Source: a virus | IMG/VR virus record: IMGVR_UViG_3300027782_006229 | Coordinates: 20,842-84,841 of that record | Reading direction: 5' to 3' (one strand) | Length of the DNA stretch: 64,000 bases | Shown here: piece by piece, positions 26,575 to 34,625 of the stretch | Layout: the number at the start of each line of letters is the position of its first letter | How positions within the stretch are numbered: the first letter of the stretch is position 1 | Notes under the pieces: generated by a model | Databases searched by the model: none | What the model was told of the DNA's origin: nothing | Seen by the model: only the letters and a program-made list of their open reading frames with translations | Position numbers and translations under genes: made by a program

Positions 26575-26987
26575 CAGACTTAGGACATTGGACATGCGAT
26601 ATACATATACCTGAAACTCCATATGGGTTTGTGTATAAAATAACGAATCTAGTTGATGGTAAATGTTATATAGGTAAAAAGCAAATGATATCTGTAAAAA
26701 AGATGCCACCTCTTAAAGGTAAGAAAAATAAGCGTCATAAAGAGGTAGAAACAGATTGGCGTGCATATACAGGCTCTTCAAATGATTTAAATGCTGATAT
26801 TAGTAAACATAGTAAAGATAATTTTAAATTTCAAATAGTACGTTTTTGTACCAGCAAGTGGGAGTTATCATATTATGAAACTAAAGCTCAGTTTGAGGCT
26901 GATGTTCTTGTATCAGAAAAATTTTATAATGGAATTATAAATTGTCGTATTGGAAAAGCGCCGAAGAGTCATATAATAGATAAATGA
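26571..26987 (+). CDS. GIY-YIG endonuclease
   Basis: 138 residues. GFVYKITNLVDGKCYIGKKQM (about 17-37) holds the G-[FV]-VY and CYIG halves of the motif. Then WRAYTGSS, and WELSYYETKAQFEADV, in which a catalytic Glu is plausible. Related phage proteins include SegE-type homing nucleases. It starts within the stop of the previous gene (ATGA). No DNA-binding C-terminal domain is obvious. Confidence 0.75.
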   Translation: MTDLGHWTCDIHIPETPYGFVYKITNLVDGKCYIGKKQMISVKKMPPLKGKKNKRHKEVETDWRAYTGSSNDLNADISKHSKDNFKFQIVRFCTSKWELSYYETKAQFEADVLVSEKFYNGIINCRIGKAPKSHIIDK

Positions 26988-27517
26988 TTCAGGTATATAA
27001 TAGGTGTGGTGTACATATTATCGATTTTTTATCTTTTATCGATAAACATTGCTGTAAAAAATATCTTAATACATTGAATATATATGATTTGCAAAATGAC
27101 ATAACTAACAAAGATGTGCAAAAGCTTTTCTACCATTCAATAATAGAGAGTGTAATAGATTATTATCTAAAAATAAAAATATTAGATACAAAAGTTTTTT
27201 ACGTGGATAAACTTAAGCTTGCAAGTTGCTGCCTTATCGGTGATAATGACGTTAAAATATTTTTGAAGTTTTTTATTAAGTTTATAAAGGATATCAAAAA
27301 TAAACTCAATATTAATATTGTTAGCGATATACATTCATTTAAAACATATTATGAAATATTGGATACTGACGCATATCTTGTTGAAAATCTTAATAGTGCA
27401 ATAAAGAGTAAAAATATTAAATCAGAAAAAGTATATATATTTTTAGAAAAGTGTGGATTAAAAAAGCTTTCAGAAATATATAAAGAGGATGTGAAGGTTA
27501 AATTCTGGTTGAAATAA
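26984..27517 (+). CDS. Hypothetical protein
   Basis: 177 residues, not recognised. Rich in Ile, Lys, Asp and Tyr, with unusual Cys content (HCCKKYL, LASCCLIGDND). Predicted mostly helical. The reading frame is four bases overlapped with the GIY-YIG gene, so the two are coupled. Its very AT-rich codons differ somewhat from neighbouring genes. Confidence 0.55.
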   Translation: MIQVYNRCGVHIIDFLSFIDKHCCKKYLNTLNIYDLQNDITNKDVQKLFYHSIIESVIDYYLKIKILDTKVFYVDKLKLASCCLIGDNDVKIFLKFFIKFIKDIKNKLNINIVSDIHSFKTYYEILDTDAYLVENLNSAIKSKNIKSEKVYIFLEKCGLKKLSEIYKEDVKVKFWLK

Positions 27518-27528
27518 TAAATAATTTC

Positions 27529-27897
27529 ATGTCGAAGTTTTTAAAGCTGCTAGAAATGAATAACCCAACTGATGGATTTAAAGATCCTAACGATACAGTT
27601 GTTAATTCTATTAAAAAATTATGTGATGCACTAAAAATACCATATGAGGTTGCAGCAGATGGTTTATTAATTTTAAATAAACGTGATCGTAAAGCTAATG
27701 AAGAAGAAGCAGAAGATTTTACTGCAGATGGTGCAGCAAGAACAACTAGTGCATTAGGAGCCCTTCTTAGTATACCAGATCAAAAAACTGGAATTTTTGG
27801 TCAGAATAAATCAGCTAAAAAAATAAACGATGCAAAGCAGAAAATTGCTGATGGTATTTCAACATGGGCAGATAAATGGATCTCTAGTTTAAGATAA
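27529..27897 (+). CDS. Hypothetical internal-type small protein
   Basis: 122 residues. SKFLKLLEMNNPTDG could be a short capsid-targeting peptide. The remainder includes a helical part (DTVVNSIKKLCDALKIPYEVAADGLLIL) and an acidic, Ala-rich stretch. TAAATA lies five bases before the ATG (27518-27528), suggesting late expression. Not recognised beyond this. Confidence 0.55.
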   Translation: MSKFLKLLEMNNPTDGFKDPNDTVVNSIKKLCDALKIPYEVAADGLLILNKRDRKANEEEAEDFTADGAARTTSALGALLSIPDQKTGIFGQNKSAKKINDAKQKIADGISTWADKWISSLR

Positions 27898-27904
27898 AAA
27901 TATT

Positions 27905-28288
27905 ATGAAAAAGACCCTTAAAATTTTTGAACAAGCATATTCTCTTTTAGAAGCTGCACCATTCCCAGAAGCTGAAGCAGCTGCTCCTACAGATCTAACA
28001 CAAGCTGATCCAACAATGGCAACGGAACCACAAGCTCCTGAACAACAAGAAGTTTTAAAACTTACTTCTCAGGGTGAAGTGAATATGATTAAAAAACTTA
28101 TAACATTATTACAAACTGTTGTAACATCTGAACCAGATGAGTCTACAAGATCAATGATTGTAAATTTTGATATTGACTCCATTGATGAAGGTAATGCAAG
28201 AGATATGCTTAAAAAGTTTGAAACTACGTTAGTGTCAAATAAATCTGATTACGAAACAGCAGAAATTGATAATAAATATGGAATATAA
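27905..28288 (+). CDS. Hypothetical Ala/Glu/Pro-rich protein, targeting-like N-terminus
   Basis: 127 residues. KKTLKIFEQAYSLLEAAP is amphipathic with LLEA near residue 18, a plausible gp21 cleavage site (L/I-x-E). Residues 20-55 are Ala/Pro/Glu-rich. The C-terminal half is helical (VNMIKKLITLLQTVVTSEPDE). Late-type context and position between similar genes suggest a head-packaged protein. Confidence 0.5.
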   Translation: MKKTLKIFEQAYSLLEAAPFPEAEAAAPTDLTQADPTMATEPQAPEQQEVLKLTSQGEVNMIKKLITLLQTVVTSEPDESTRSMIVNFDIDSIDEGNARDMLKKFETTLVSNKSDYETAEIDNKYGI

Positions 28289-29321
28289 TTTAACAAAACT
28301 TTACGAACAGGTGTACAATGGTAAACATACACCTATTGTAAGATTAGATGAAATTTATAATAAATCGATTATAAATTCTAAGTTAAAACCACCTGCATCG
28401 AAAGCGCAAATAGCTGCTAAAATATCAGCTATAGATAAAACTGTTACAGTTAAAGCAGGTAAGGATATTCGTTTACAACCGGTTGTTGGTGAATATAGTA
28501 CCGAGAAGTTATATGATATATTAAAATTAGCTAACTTACAGGTAGTGGATGTTAAAAAACCAGGTACACCTGGGAGTACATCTAGTCAATTAGTAACATA
28601 CATAGTAAAAGATGAAAATGGTAATGAATATCCAATAGTAATAGGTAAAGGTAAAGGATTTGGTACTAGAGCTGAAGATTCTGTAATTGCTAGTTTAGCC
28701 GAACAAATTGATAGTTTAATAGCTAGAAGCGATAAAGATAATATAATAGTCAACATTAATGGATATAAACAGAAAGTAGATGGTGTTGCGAGTACACCAG
28801 GTACACCAAAGAGTGACTTTTCACTAACATATAAAGGTAAACCTGTGTTATATATATCCCATAAAGACGGTAAGTCTGCAAAAGATTATCAACAGTACGG
28901 TGGTACATCATGCCAATCTGGAGAAAACATATGCAATGATGATGAGGTTAAAAAGTTTGTATCTAAGCTTAAAGAGCTATATCCAAATGGTATGACACCT
29001 AAGAGTTCAGTATATATGAAAATAAAAAATCCTGATCTCAAAAAATTTGCTATTTTTGGTACAAATGCTAATGAAGCATTTGGTATTAATAATGTTAATG
29101 CTGTATATCAAGGTGATTTAAAGTTAGTGGAAATTGGTAAAAATGAATTCGAAATACAGTCTAAACACCATATATATCCTGATGAATTACCTAGTGGTGA
29201 TTATGAACCAGTATTGTATGCAAGATACAGTGGTAGTCGTGGTGGTAATCATGGTATAAAAGACTTACGATCTATGATTGCACCAATTGCAAAAATATCA
29301 CCAGCTACGAAAAAAATATAA
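28278..29321 (+). CDS. Putative PD-(D/E)XK-like nuclease family protein
   Basis: About 347 residues from ATG at 28278 (codon 5 of the longer frame), giving MEYNLTKLYEQVYNGK as the N-terminus. KSDFSLTYKGKPVLYISHKDG (about 171-191) has the spacing of a metal-binding Asp followed by a beta strand and xxK typical of restriction-like nucleases, and AKDYQQYGG follows. The usual Glu of motif III reads His here, so the call is tentative. Being in the capsid-targeting gene cluster, it may enter the host with the DNA. Confidence 0.45.
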   Translation: MEYNLTKLYEQVYNGKHTPIVRLDEIYNKSIINSKLKPPASKAQIAAKISAIDKTVTVKAGKDIRLQPVVGEYSTEKLYDILKLANLQVVDVKKPGTPGSTSSQLVTYIVKDENGNEYPIVIGKGKGFGTRAEDSVIASLAEQIDSLIARSDKDNIIVNINGYKQKVDGVASTPGTPKSDFSLTYKGKPVLYISHKDGKSAKDYQQYGGTSCQSGENICNDDEVKKFVSKLKELYPNGMTPKSSVYMKIKNPDLKKFAIFGTNANEAFGINNVNAVYQGDLKLVEIGKNEFEIQSKHHIYPDELPSGDYEPVLYARYSGSRGGNHGIKDLRSMIAPIAKISPATKKI

Positions 29322-29323
29322 TC

Positions 29324-30607
29324 ATGATTACATTTAAACAACATCACAATTTATTGTTAGAGTTCTTCGAAGAGGTCGAAGGCGCTGTAAAACATATCGA
29401 CCACCTAGAAGAAAACATTATCAATAAGGGTGAAGACGGTGTTATGGAAGCTCTTGAATATATCGATAAAGCTATTGAATATTTTGTTAGTGAAACAGAC
29501 TATAAAATAAGTACCAAGTTCGATGGTTCACCAGCTATTGTAGCAGGTAAAGATCCAAAAGGTAAATTTTTCGTTGCTAGTAAATCTGCATTTGCAAAAA
29601 ATCCAAAGATTAATTATACAGTTGAAGATATTGATGTTAATCATAGTTCAAGTCCAGGTTTAGCTGAAAAACTTAAACTAGCTTTACAGTACTTACCATC
29701 TCTCAACCTTAAAGGTATATATCAAATGGATTATATGTTTGATGATCAAATCAAGCAGATGGAAAAACCAAATACAATTGATGGTGTTACTAACTACAAT
29801 AATTTTATAGCTTTCAAGCCTAATACTATCAAATATGCTGTTTCTCCAGATAGTCCGTATGGTAGAGATATTCAAAACGCTAAGATTGGTGTTGCAATCC
29901 ATATTGAATATGAAGTTGTTGGTGGTATTTTAAAGGTTAAAAAATATACCACTTCACCATCTGAATTTTCTCGTTCGAATAGTGTATTTGTATTCAATGT
30001 TTTAATTGACAAACAAGCTAATCCAAATCAACGGATCATGGGTATGCTTTTAAAAGATGTTGATAATAAGAAAGCTCAAATTCAAAAAGTTCTTAATCAG
30101 ATTGATTTTCAAGGCATTCAAAAGTATGCAATGGAATTAAAAGCATACATTAACTCTGAAATTCGTACAGGTAAGTTTTTAGATAATACAAATATTTCTT
30201 CGCAGCAGTTTGTTAATTATATTGCTAGTAGATATCAAAAAGAAATTAATGCATTGAAAAGTGAAGCAGGTAAAACTAGAAAACAAGCACAACTACAGGC
30301 TACAACAAATGAACTTAAAGGTTTACGCAAGTCTATTAAGTTGGTTTTTGATGTTACTAAAACAATCGCGATGCTTAAAAATAATCTTGTTAAAATCTTT
30401 AATGAGATGACTAAAAATTCATCACTTGGTACATATTTAGATGCAGGTCCTAATGCATGGAAAACAACACAACCAGAAGGATTTGCTGTTTCCAGAACAA
30501 AGGGTGGTCCAGATATTACAAAATTTGTAGATCGAAAAGAATTTTCAGCAGCTAACTTCCAATCTGGTAGACCTGGAGCTCAGGTTATACCACCAACCCA
30601 ACAATGA
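29324..30607 (+). CDS. DUF6267-like protein with ligase-type KxDG motif
   Basis: 427 residues. ITFKQHHNLLLEFFEEVEGA is a capsid-targeting-like start. YKISTKFDGSPAIVAGKDPKG (about 64-84) contains KFDG, matching motif I of polynucleotide ligases and mRNA-capping enzymes. GIYQMDYMF, NFIAFKPNTIKYAV and EVVGGILKVKKYT could be motifs III, IV and V. The C-terminal 150 residues are helical. Similar proteins occur in T4-like cyanophages (DUF6267, function unknown to me). It overlaps the next gene by four bases. Confidence 0.6.
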   Translation: MITFKQHHNLLLEFFEEVEGAVKHIDHLEENIINKGEDGVMEALEYIDKAIEYFVSETDYKISTKFDGSPAIVAGKDPKGKFFVASKSAFAKNPKINYTVEDIDVNHSSSPGLAEKLKLALQYLPSLNLKGIYQMDYMFDDQIKQMEKPNTIDGVTNYNNFIAFKPNTIKYAVSPDSPYGRDIQNAKIGVAIHIEYEVVGGILKVKKYTTSPSEFSRSNSVFVFNVLIDKQANPNQRIMGMLLKDVDNKKAQIQKVLNQIDFQGIQKYAMELKAYINSEIRTGKFLDNTNISSQQFVNYIASRYQKEINALKSEAGKTRKQAQLQATTNELKGLRKSIKLVFDVTKTIAMLKNNLVKIFNEMTKNSSLGTYLDAGPNAWKTTQPEGFAVSRTKGGPDITKFVDRKEFSAANFQSGRPGAQVIPPTQQ

Positions 30608-31206
30608 ATACATTTAAACAATTCTTTTTAGAGCAAACAGATAAAACCGCTGTTATAGCATATGGTCGCTATAACCCACCTACTGTTGGTCACGAGAAGC
30701 TTATTAATAAACTAGCTGATGTAACAAAGAGTGTTAACGGTGATGGATTTCTGGTACCGTCACATACACAAAACAACAAAAAGGACCCACTATCTTTTAA
30801 AGAGAAAGAAGAAATCCTAAAGTATATGACACCACCAAATATTCAAATTTTGGAATCTGGTGCTAATTTAATTTCTGTGCTAAAAGATTTGCAAGATAAA
30901 GGGTATACGAACGTGGTACATATTGCTGGTAGTGATCGAATTCCAGAGTTTGAAGGTTTGGTTGCTAAATATAACGGTAAACCTGATTCAAAAGGTAATA
31001 TTCCTTTTCAATTTAAAGATTATAAGTTTGAATCAGCAGGTGAAAGAGACCCAGATTCTGAGGGAGTTGAAGGTATGAGTGCTTCAAAGCTCAGAAAAGC
31101 TGCTCTCGATAATGATATAGATCTTTTCAAGCAGGGTATGTCTCGTATGATACCGAGTATTTTAGTAAATAAAACTTATAATGCAATAAGAGAACGTATT
31201 AAATAA
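30604..31206 (+). CDS. Cytidylyltransferase-like nucleotidyltransferase
   Basis: 200 residues. NTFKQFFLEQTDK is capsid-targeting-like. AYGRYNPPTVGHEKLI (about 19-34) is the nucleotide-binding motif of the nucleotidyltransferase superfamily (GxFxPxTxGH). GMSASKLRKAA (about 156-166) matches the ISxTxIR element. Substrate is unknown; NMN adenylyltransferase-like or cytidylyl activity are options. The mature form after removal of the first ten residues would begin right before the catalytic domain. Confidence 0.7.
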   Translation: MNTFKQFFLEQTDKTAVIAYGRYNPPTVGHEKLINKLADVTKSVNGDGFLVPSHTQNNKKDPLSFKEKEEILKYMTPPNIQILESGANLISVLKDLQDKGYTNVVHIAGSDRIPEFEGLVAKYNGKPDSKGNIPFQFKDYKFESAGERDPDSEGVEGMSASKLRKAALDNDIDLFKQGMSRMIPSILVNKTYNAIRERIK

Positions 31207-31210
31207 CTAT
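31200..31210 (+). promoter_or_regulatory. TAAATA box fused to start codon
   Basis: TAAATA (31200-31205), ACTAT, ATG at 31211; identical 14-base context to that before 61591 (TAAATAACTATATGG). Confidence 0.5.
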
Positions 31211-31549
31211 ATGGATAAAAAGGATAAAATTTCTATTGCTGCTTTATATGAAAATGCTATTTTTATAACAAGGGCATCTAATCTATCACCAGAAACCCAT
31301 ATGCCTGGTATGGCTAGTGATTCAGAAGGTCACAACGTGGATGAAAGTGATCCTAGTGAGATTCATATGGCAAAAGCTGATCTTAAAAAGCTTGCAGAGT
31401 ATTCTCAAAAGCTTTACGATATGGTAGACCAAACAGATGGGCTTGAAGGTTGGGTAGCTTCTAAAATTACTAAAGCATCTGATTATATCTCTTCTGTGTA
31501 TCATTGGTTAGATTATGAACACCAAAATAAAGGATGCGGCTGCGAATAA
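31211..31549 (+). CDS. Conserved-looking small phage protein
   Basis: 112 residues. N-terminal DKKDKISIAALYENAI could be a targeting-like helix. The second half (HMAKADLKKLAEYSQKLYDMV, GLEGWVASKITKASDYISSVYHWLDYE) closely resembles a small protein recurrent in T4-like cyanophages, of unknown function. It ends in a Cys-rich GCGCE. Two bases separate it from the retropepsin-like gene. Confidence 0.6.
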   Translation: MDKKDKISIAALYENAIFITRASNLSPETHMPGMASDSEGHNVDESDPSEIHMAKADLKKLAEYSQKLYDMVDQTDGLEGWVASKITKASDYISSVYHWLDYEHQNKGCGCE

Positions 31550-31550
31550 T

Positions 31551-31991
31551 ATGATTAATTTCAAAAAATATTTTAACGAAAAAACGGTAATTGGTTTAAT
31601 TGAAACCATTTACATTAATGATATCGGTGAAGTACAAGCTAAAGTTGATAGTGGTAACGGTGCTTTTAACGTATTGCATGGTGATAATGTATCTGTTAAA
31701 GATGACACAGTTACGTTTAATACAATTAATGGTAGAACCATCACCAAACCAATTGCAAATCATATTAAGATTAACGTCGGTGCAGGTAACTTCGAAGAAA
31801 GACCAGTTGTTGAGTTTGATATAAAAATTGGAGATAGAGAATTTGATAATGTAAAATTCTCTATTGGTAATAGAGCTAGTAATGAATACCCTGTACTCAT
31901 TGGTAAAGACTTTATTAGAGATGAATTAGATGCTCTAATAGATGTAGACGCTAAAAATATTTTTGATAACAATATCGAAGTAGACTATTGA
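31551..31991 (+). CDS. Retropepsin-like (RimB / Zn-protease DUF785-type) protein
   Basis: About 146 residues from ATG at 31551 (INFKKYFNEKTVIG); the longer frame from 31515 overlaps the upstream gene. IGEVQAKVDSGNGAFNVLHGD (about 23-43) corresponds to the AKxDTGAxxSxLHA aspartic-protease motif of the putative ATP-dependent zinc protease family. ERPVVEFDIKIGDREF and YPVLIGKDFIRD complete the family pattern. The catalytic Asp is present. The N-terminus is capsid-targeting-like. Its target is unknown. Confidence 0.7.
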   Translation: MINFKKYFNEKTVIGLIETIYINDIGEVQAKVDSGNGAFNVLHGDNVSVKDDTVTFNTINGRTITKPIANHIKINVGAGNFEERPVVEFDIKIGDREFDNVKFSIGNRASNEYPVLIGKDFIRDELDALIDVDAKNIFDNNIEVDY

Positions 31992-31994
31992 GTT

Positions 31995-32438
31995 TTGAAA
32001 ATTTTAATTTGTGGTCGTAGTGGAAGTGGTAAAAGTTTTTTTACCAAATATTTGAGAGAGCATATTGAGTTCTCTCACTTTAACGGTGATTTCATTAGAG
32101 AATTAACTCGTAACACTGATTTTACTATTACCGGTCGAACCCGTCAAGCTTTTTGTATGAAGCTTTTAGCTGATAATTGTGGTGATAAAGTTGTTGTTTG
32201 TGACTTTATTTGTCCTACAAAAGAATTACGAAAAATATTTACACCAGATATTATAGTGTATTGCGTTCATCCTGGGTCAGGAAAATATGCAGATACAGAT
32301 TTATTATTCCAGGAAGTTGCTTCATCTGAAGCAACAAATGTTTTCCGTTTTGAAAGGGGTTATGAAGAAAATTTAGTAAAAGAGATACTTAAACTTTGCA
32401 TTAACAATGATAGTTTAAGTATCTCTGAGCAGCTTTAG
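31995..32438 (+). CDS. P-loop kinase (adenylylsulfate/nucleotide kinase-like)
   Basis: 147 residues beginning at TTG (31995), chosen because the Walker A motif GRSGSGKSFFTKYL then falls at residues 7-20 as in APS-kinase-like proteins. HFNGDFIREL matches the DxD/R segment of APS kinases (usually LDGD). VVVCDFICPTKELR matches the lid region. Substrate unknown. The 3' end overlaps the convergent small basic gene by 38 bases within a 15-bp inverted repeat. Confidence 0.65.
   Translation: MKILICGRSGSGKSFFTKYLREHIEFSHFNGDFIRELTRNTDFTITGRTRQAFCMKLLADNCGDKVVVCDFICPTKELRKIFTPDIIVYCVHPGSGKYADTDLLFQEVASSEATNVFRFERGYEENLVKEILKLCINNDSLSISEQL
32381..32426. terminator. 15-bp perfect inverted repeat at a convergent gene junction
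   Basis: AGAGATACTTAAACT (32381-32395) and its exact complement (32412-32426) with a 16-base loop, spanning the overlapping 3' ends of two convergent genes. It could stop transcription in both directions, although no strong T-run follows. Confidence 0.55.
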
Positions 32439-32595
32439 CTGTATTGTTACCTTTGTTCTTCTGTTTAGATTTTAACGCTCTCGCTTTAGAACAAGTCATC
32501 TTACCTTTTGTCTGTCTCTTTAGTATACCTGGTCTAACAGGATCGTGAACGCTCTTCTTTTCGGTAATATTGAAGTATTCAGCAAAGGTAATCAT
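32401..32595 (-). CDS. Small basic protein with capsid-targeting-like N-terminus
   Basis: 64 residues from ATG at 32595; the longer frame would run into the tRNA upstream. ITFAEYFNITE matches the targeting-peptide pattern, and TAAATA lies five bases before the ATG. The remainder is strongly basic (ILKRQTKGKMTCSKARALKSK). Short proteins of this kind with KMTC followed by Ala/Lys-rich sequence are found in T4-like cyanophages. Likely an internal DNA-binding head protein. Confidence 0.6.
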   Translation of the reverse strand: MITFAEYFNITEKKSVHDPVRPGILKRQTKGKMTCSKARALKSKQKNKGNNTAKAAQRYLNYHC

Positions 32596-32613
32596 ACCTT
32601 TATTTAATCTAAA

Positions 32614-32709
32614 TGGTACTCCAGGCCGGGATCGAACCGACAACCGCGGCCTAATCTGGGCCATACGAAAGGTATAAGCTTTCCGCTCTGCCAATTGAGC
32701 TACTGGAGT
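32614..32709 (-). tRNA. tRNA with UAU anticodon and long variable arm (Ile?)
   Basis: 7-bp acceptor (ACTCCAG/CTGGAGT), A73 and encoded CCA, D-arm with GG, anticodon stem GAAAG/CTTTC with loop CTTATAC (UAU, would read AUA). A 25-base variable region can pair GGCC/GGCC. The T-arm is good. A class II shape is abnormal for Ile; an alternative anticodon arm in the variable region gives GAU but lacks U33. Confidence 0.65.
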
Positions 32710-32747
32710 GTTATTAAATTTAATGTCTTTATTTTACAGATCAACTA

Positions 32748-33341
32748 TTAGTTTTTTAAATCTTCAAAATCGTTGTAAATATGCTGGTATGTTTGTCCAG
32801 CTTCCTCAGTTTGAGGTGTAAAATATTCTGATGTTATAGCTGTATTTTTAGCTTTTTCTCCAGCAGCATTAATCTGATCATTAAAATCGTCAATTTGATC
32901 ACGATTAGGATTTCTTAAACTAGATAGTTCATGATCTAGTTGATCGAGCAATGATGTATCACCATTACGTCTTGCTTCCATTTTCTGTCTCATTAATGAA
33001 TGACGTTTTTTATTAAACTCAGGTTCCGCATGCAACTCATTCATTTTAGCTCTTAACGGTTGTGTTACTGGCCACATGATGTTTTGATGGAAAAACAAAC
33101 TTAATGTTTGTAGTAGCTTTGATAATTTTTTATCACGATGTTCACCAGATGGTCCTATTCCATGTTTATTCATCGTATATAAAGATAGATAAGACACTTT
33201 ATCAGCGAATTCTTTTAAAGTCATCGGTTTACCAGTTCTAGTGTCGGTGGTAATCGATTGCAAAAACTCTTCAATTGTATTGAAGTTTGGTTCTGCAAGT
33301 TCGTAACTCTCGTTAAAATAAAATTGACTAAATGTTATCAT
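32748..33341 (-). CDS. Hypothetical protein with capsid-targeting-like N-terminus
   Basis: 197 residues. ITFSQFYFNESYELAEP begins like T4 capsid-targeting peptides. The rest is helical and charged: TLKEFADKVSYLSLYTMNKHG, KKRHSLMRQKMEARR, LLDQLDHELSSL. Not recognised. TAAATA lies six bases before the ATG on the minus strand. It is separated from the plus-strand targeting cluster only by the small basic gene and a tRNA. Confidence 0.55.
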   Translation of the reverse strand: MITFSQFYFNESYELAEPNFNTIEEFLQSITTDTRTGKPMTLKEFADKVSYLSLYTMNKHGIGPSGEHRDKKLSKLLQTLSLFFHQNIMWPVTQPLRAKMNELHAEPEFNKKRHSLMRQKMEARRNGDTSLLDQLDHELSSLRNPNRDQIDDFNDQINAAGEKAKNTAITSEYFTPQTEEAGQTYQHIYNDFEDLKN

Positions 33342-33398
33342 CTATGTTATTTATTTAATGCAGGGGTTTTACGTGATTAACCTGCAACCACTTTTAAC

Positions 33399-34415
33399 TT
33401 ACTTATTGTAAATATCAAGTAAGTTAAACTTGAGATTTGGTCCATTAGTAAAGATTTCACCAGCAGATTTATTCAAGCGCATTGCAGTATCATTACCAAT
33501 AACACTACGTTCATGACTTGCAAGATTGGTAGCAAGGTTGAATACATCATATAGATTTTCATCTGTATAAATAAACTTCTGACGTTTTGCGCTAAAGTTA
33601 TCAACTGAATGACCAGCGTTATGGAAGTCAGCAACAATACTTGAATATTGAGGCATAAAACGTTCACGAGATTCTTTATTAAGTTGACTTGCAACACAAT
33701 TGACTTCATATAGAGAGGCTCGAGCATTTCGTAGAGCATCAACGCGAGGTTTAACACTGCTAATTATACTATCGTTATTAGCGAATTTCAAAAATTGCTT
33801 ACCGATATTCTTACTAACAGCTGCCACACGATATGCAAGTTGCTCACGAGTAGTCATACCATTTGTGCACATAAGACGCAAAAAGTAATTTGCAAATTGC
33901 TGACTTGCGTGACCAATAATAGAGGTTGCTCCGAACTTCCAAAGATCACCGAGGCCGCAATTAATATCATCACCACCAACAGTATGCACTTCTACATTAC
34001 ACGTTTCGCTATTCCATTCGATACGTTGCAGGTTGTGATTAATATTTTCGTCAATAGTATTGAAGAGCTCATCAAGACGTTCATCAAAATTGAGTTGAGT
34101 ATTTTCTTTTACGTTAGAATTAACTAGCGTATTAACGTTATTATTGTGATCAACAATACAGGTAAACTGCTTATTTTTATCAATAGTATTCAATGCGGTA
34201 CGAATTGAATCCCAATTTTCTGCTGGCTTTGCAAAAATCTCTTTTGAAAGATTTGTACGAATACCGATTGCATCCATAATTCGCCTGGTATTGGTCGTTG
34301 AGTACTTATCAGCGATAATAAGTCGATTATGCTCACATGTAATATGCTGAGTATTAAAAGGTACGATTGTGTGTTGCTTTACTTTGTCTTTTACTTGTTC
34401 TAATGTATTTGTCAT
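33399..34415 (-). CDS. DUF932-like phage protein
   Basis: 338 residues. GDLWKFGATSIIGHASQQFANYF and LRLMCTNGMTTRE (about 150-195) resemble the DUF932 (phage/plasmid-like) core, which has a conserved C-[TS]-NG. The function of that family is unknown; roles in DNA metabolism have been suggested. The upstream AGGAAA/TATAAT promoter (34450-34466) gives a leader of about 35 bases, suggesting early or middle expression. Confidence 0.5.
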   Translation of the reverse strand: MTNTLEQVKDKVKQHTIVPFNTQHITCEHNRLIIADKYSTTNTRRIMDAIGIRTNLSKEIFAKPAENWDSIRTALNTIDKNKQFTCIVDHNNNVNTLVNSNVKENTQLNFDERLDELFNTIDENINHNLQRIEWNSETCNVEVHTVGGDDINCGLGDLWKFGATSIIGHASQQFANYFLRLMCTNGMTTREQLAYRVAAVSKNIGKQFLKFANNDSIISSVKPRVDALRNARASLYEVNCVASQLNKESRERFMPQYSSIVADFHNAGHSVDNFSAKRQKFIYTDENLYDVFNLATNLASHERSVIGNDTAMRLNKSAGEIFTNGPNLKFNLLDIYNK

Positions 34416-34449
34416 ATATTTTGTAGTAATTGTTTTGTTACTTACTACT

Positions 34450-34466
34450 ATTATAATGTATTTCCT
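34450..34466 (-). promoter_or_regulatory. Promoter with AGGAAA box upstream of the DUF932-like gene
   Basis: AGGAAA, five bases, TATAAT on the minus strand; one of seven copies. Confidence 0.6.
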
Positions 34467-34510
34467 TTAGAGTTCCACTATTGTTTTAAATTTTGATCTA
34501 ACACCAAACA

Positions 34511-34521
34511 TAAATAATGAT
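34511..34521 (+). promoter_or_regulatory. TAAATA box fused to micro-ORF start
   Basis: TAAATA (34511-34516), ATGAT, then ATG at 34522. Confidence 0.45.
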
Positions 34522-34608
34522 ATGAATGTCCTTGAAATATTAGAAATGTTTTTAGGACTTTTTTGCATTACTGCAATCTTCATCGCTATAGCAAAAGTTT
34601 TGCCTTAG
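34522..34608 (+). CDS. Micro-membrane protein, 28 residues
   Basis: MNVLEILEMFLGLF followed by CITAIFIAIAKVLP: one hydrophobic helix of about 20 residues flanked by an acidic N-terminus and a Lys. Late-type TAAATA box at the expected distance. Size and shape fit a small inner-membrane peptide, such as a lysis or host-envelope effector, but nothing identifies its function. Too short for a confident gene call on its own. Confidence 0.4.
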   Translation: MNVLEILEMFLGLFCITAIFIAIAKVLP

Positions 34609-34625
34609 CTTGAACTGCAGTCCTT

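Noticed and set aside
32595-32694. Longer start of the small basic gene at 32694
   Set aside because: The added codons lie within a tRNA; the ATG at 32595 has a TAAATA box and a targeting-like peptide.
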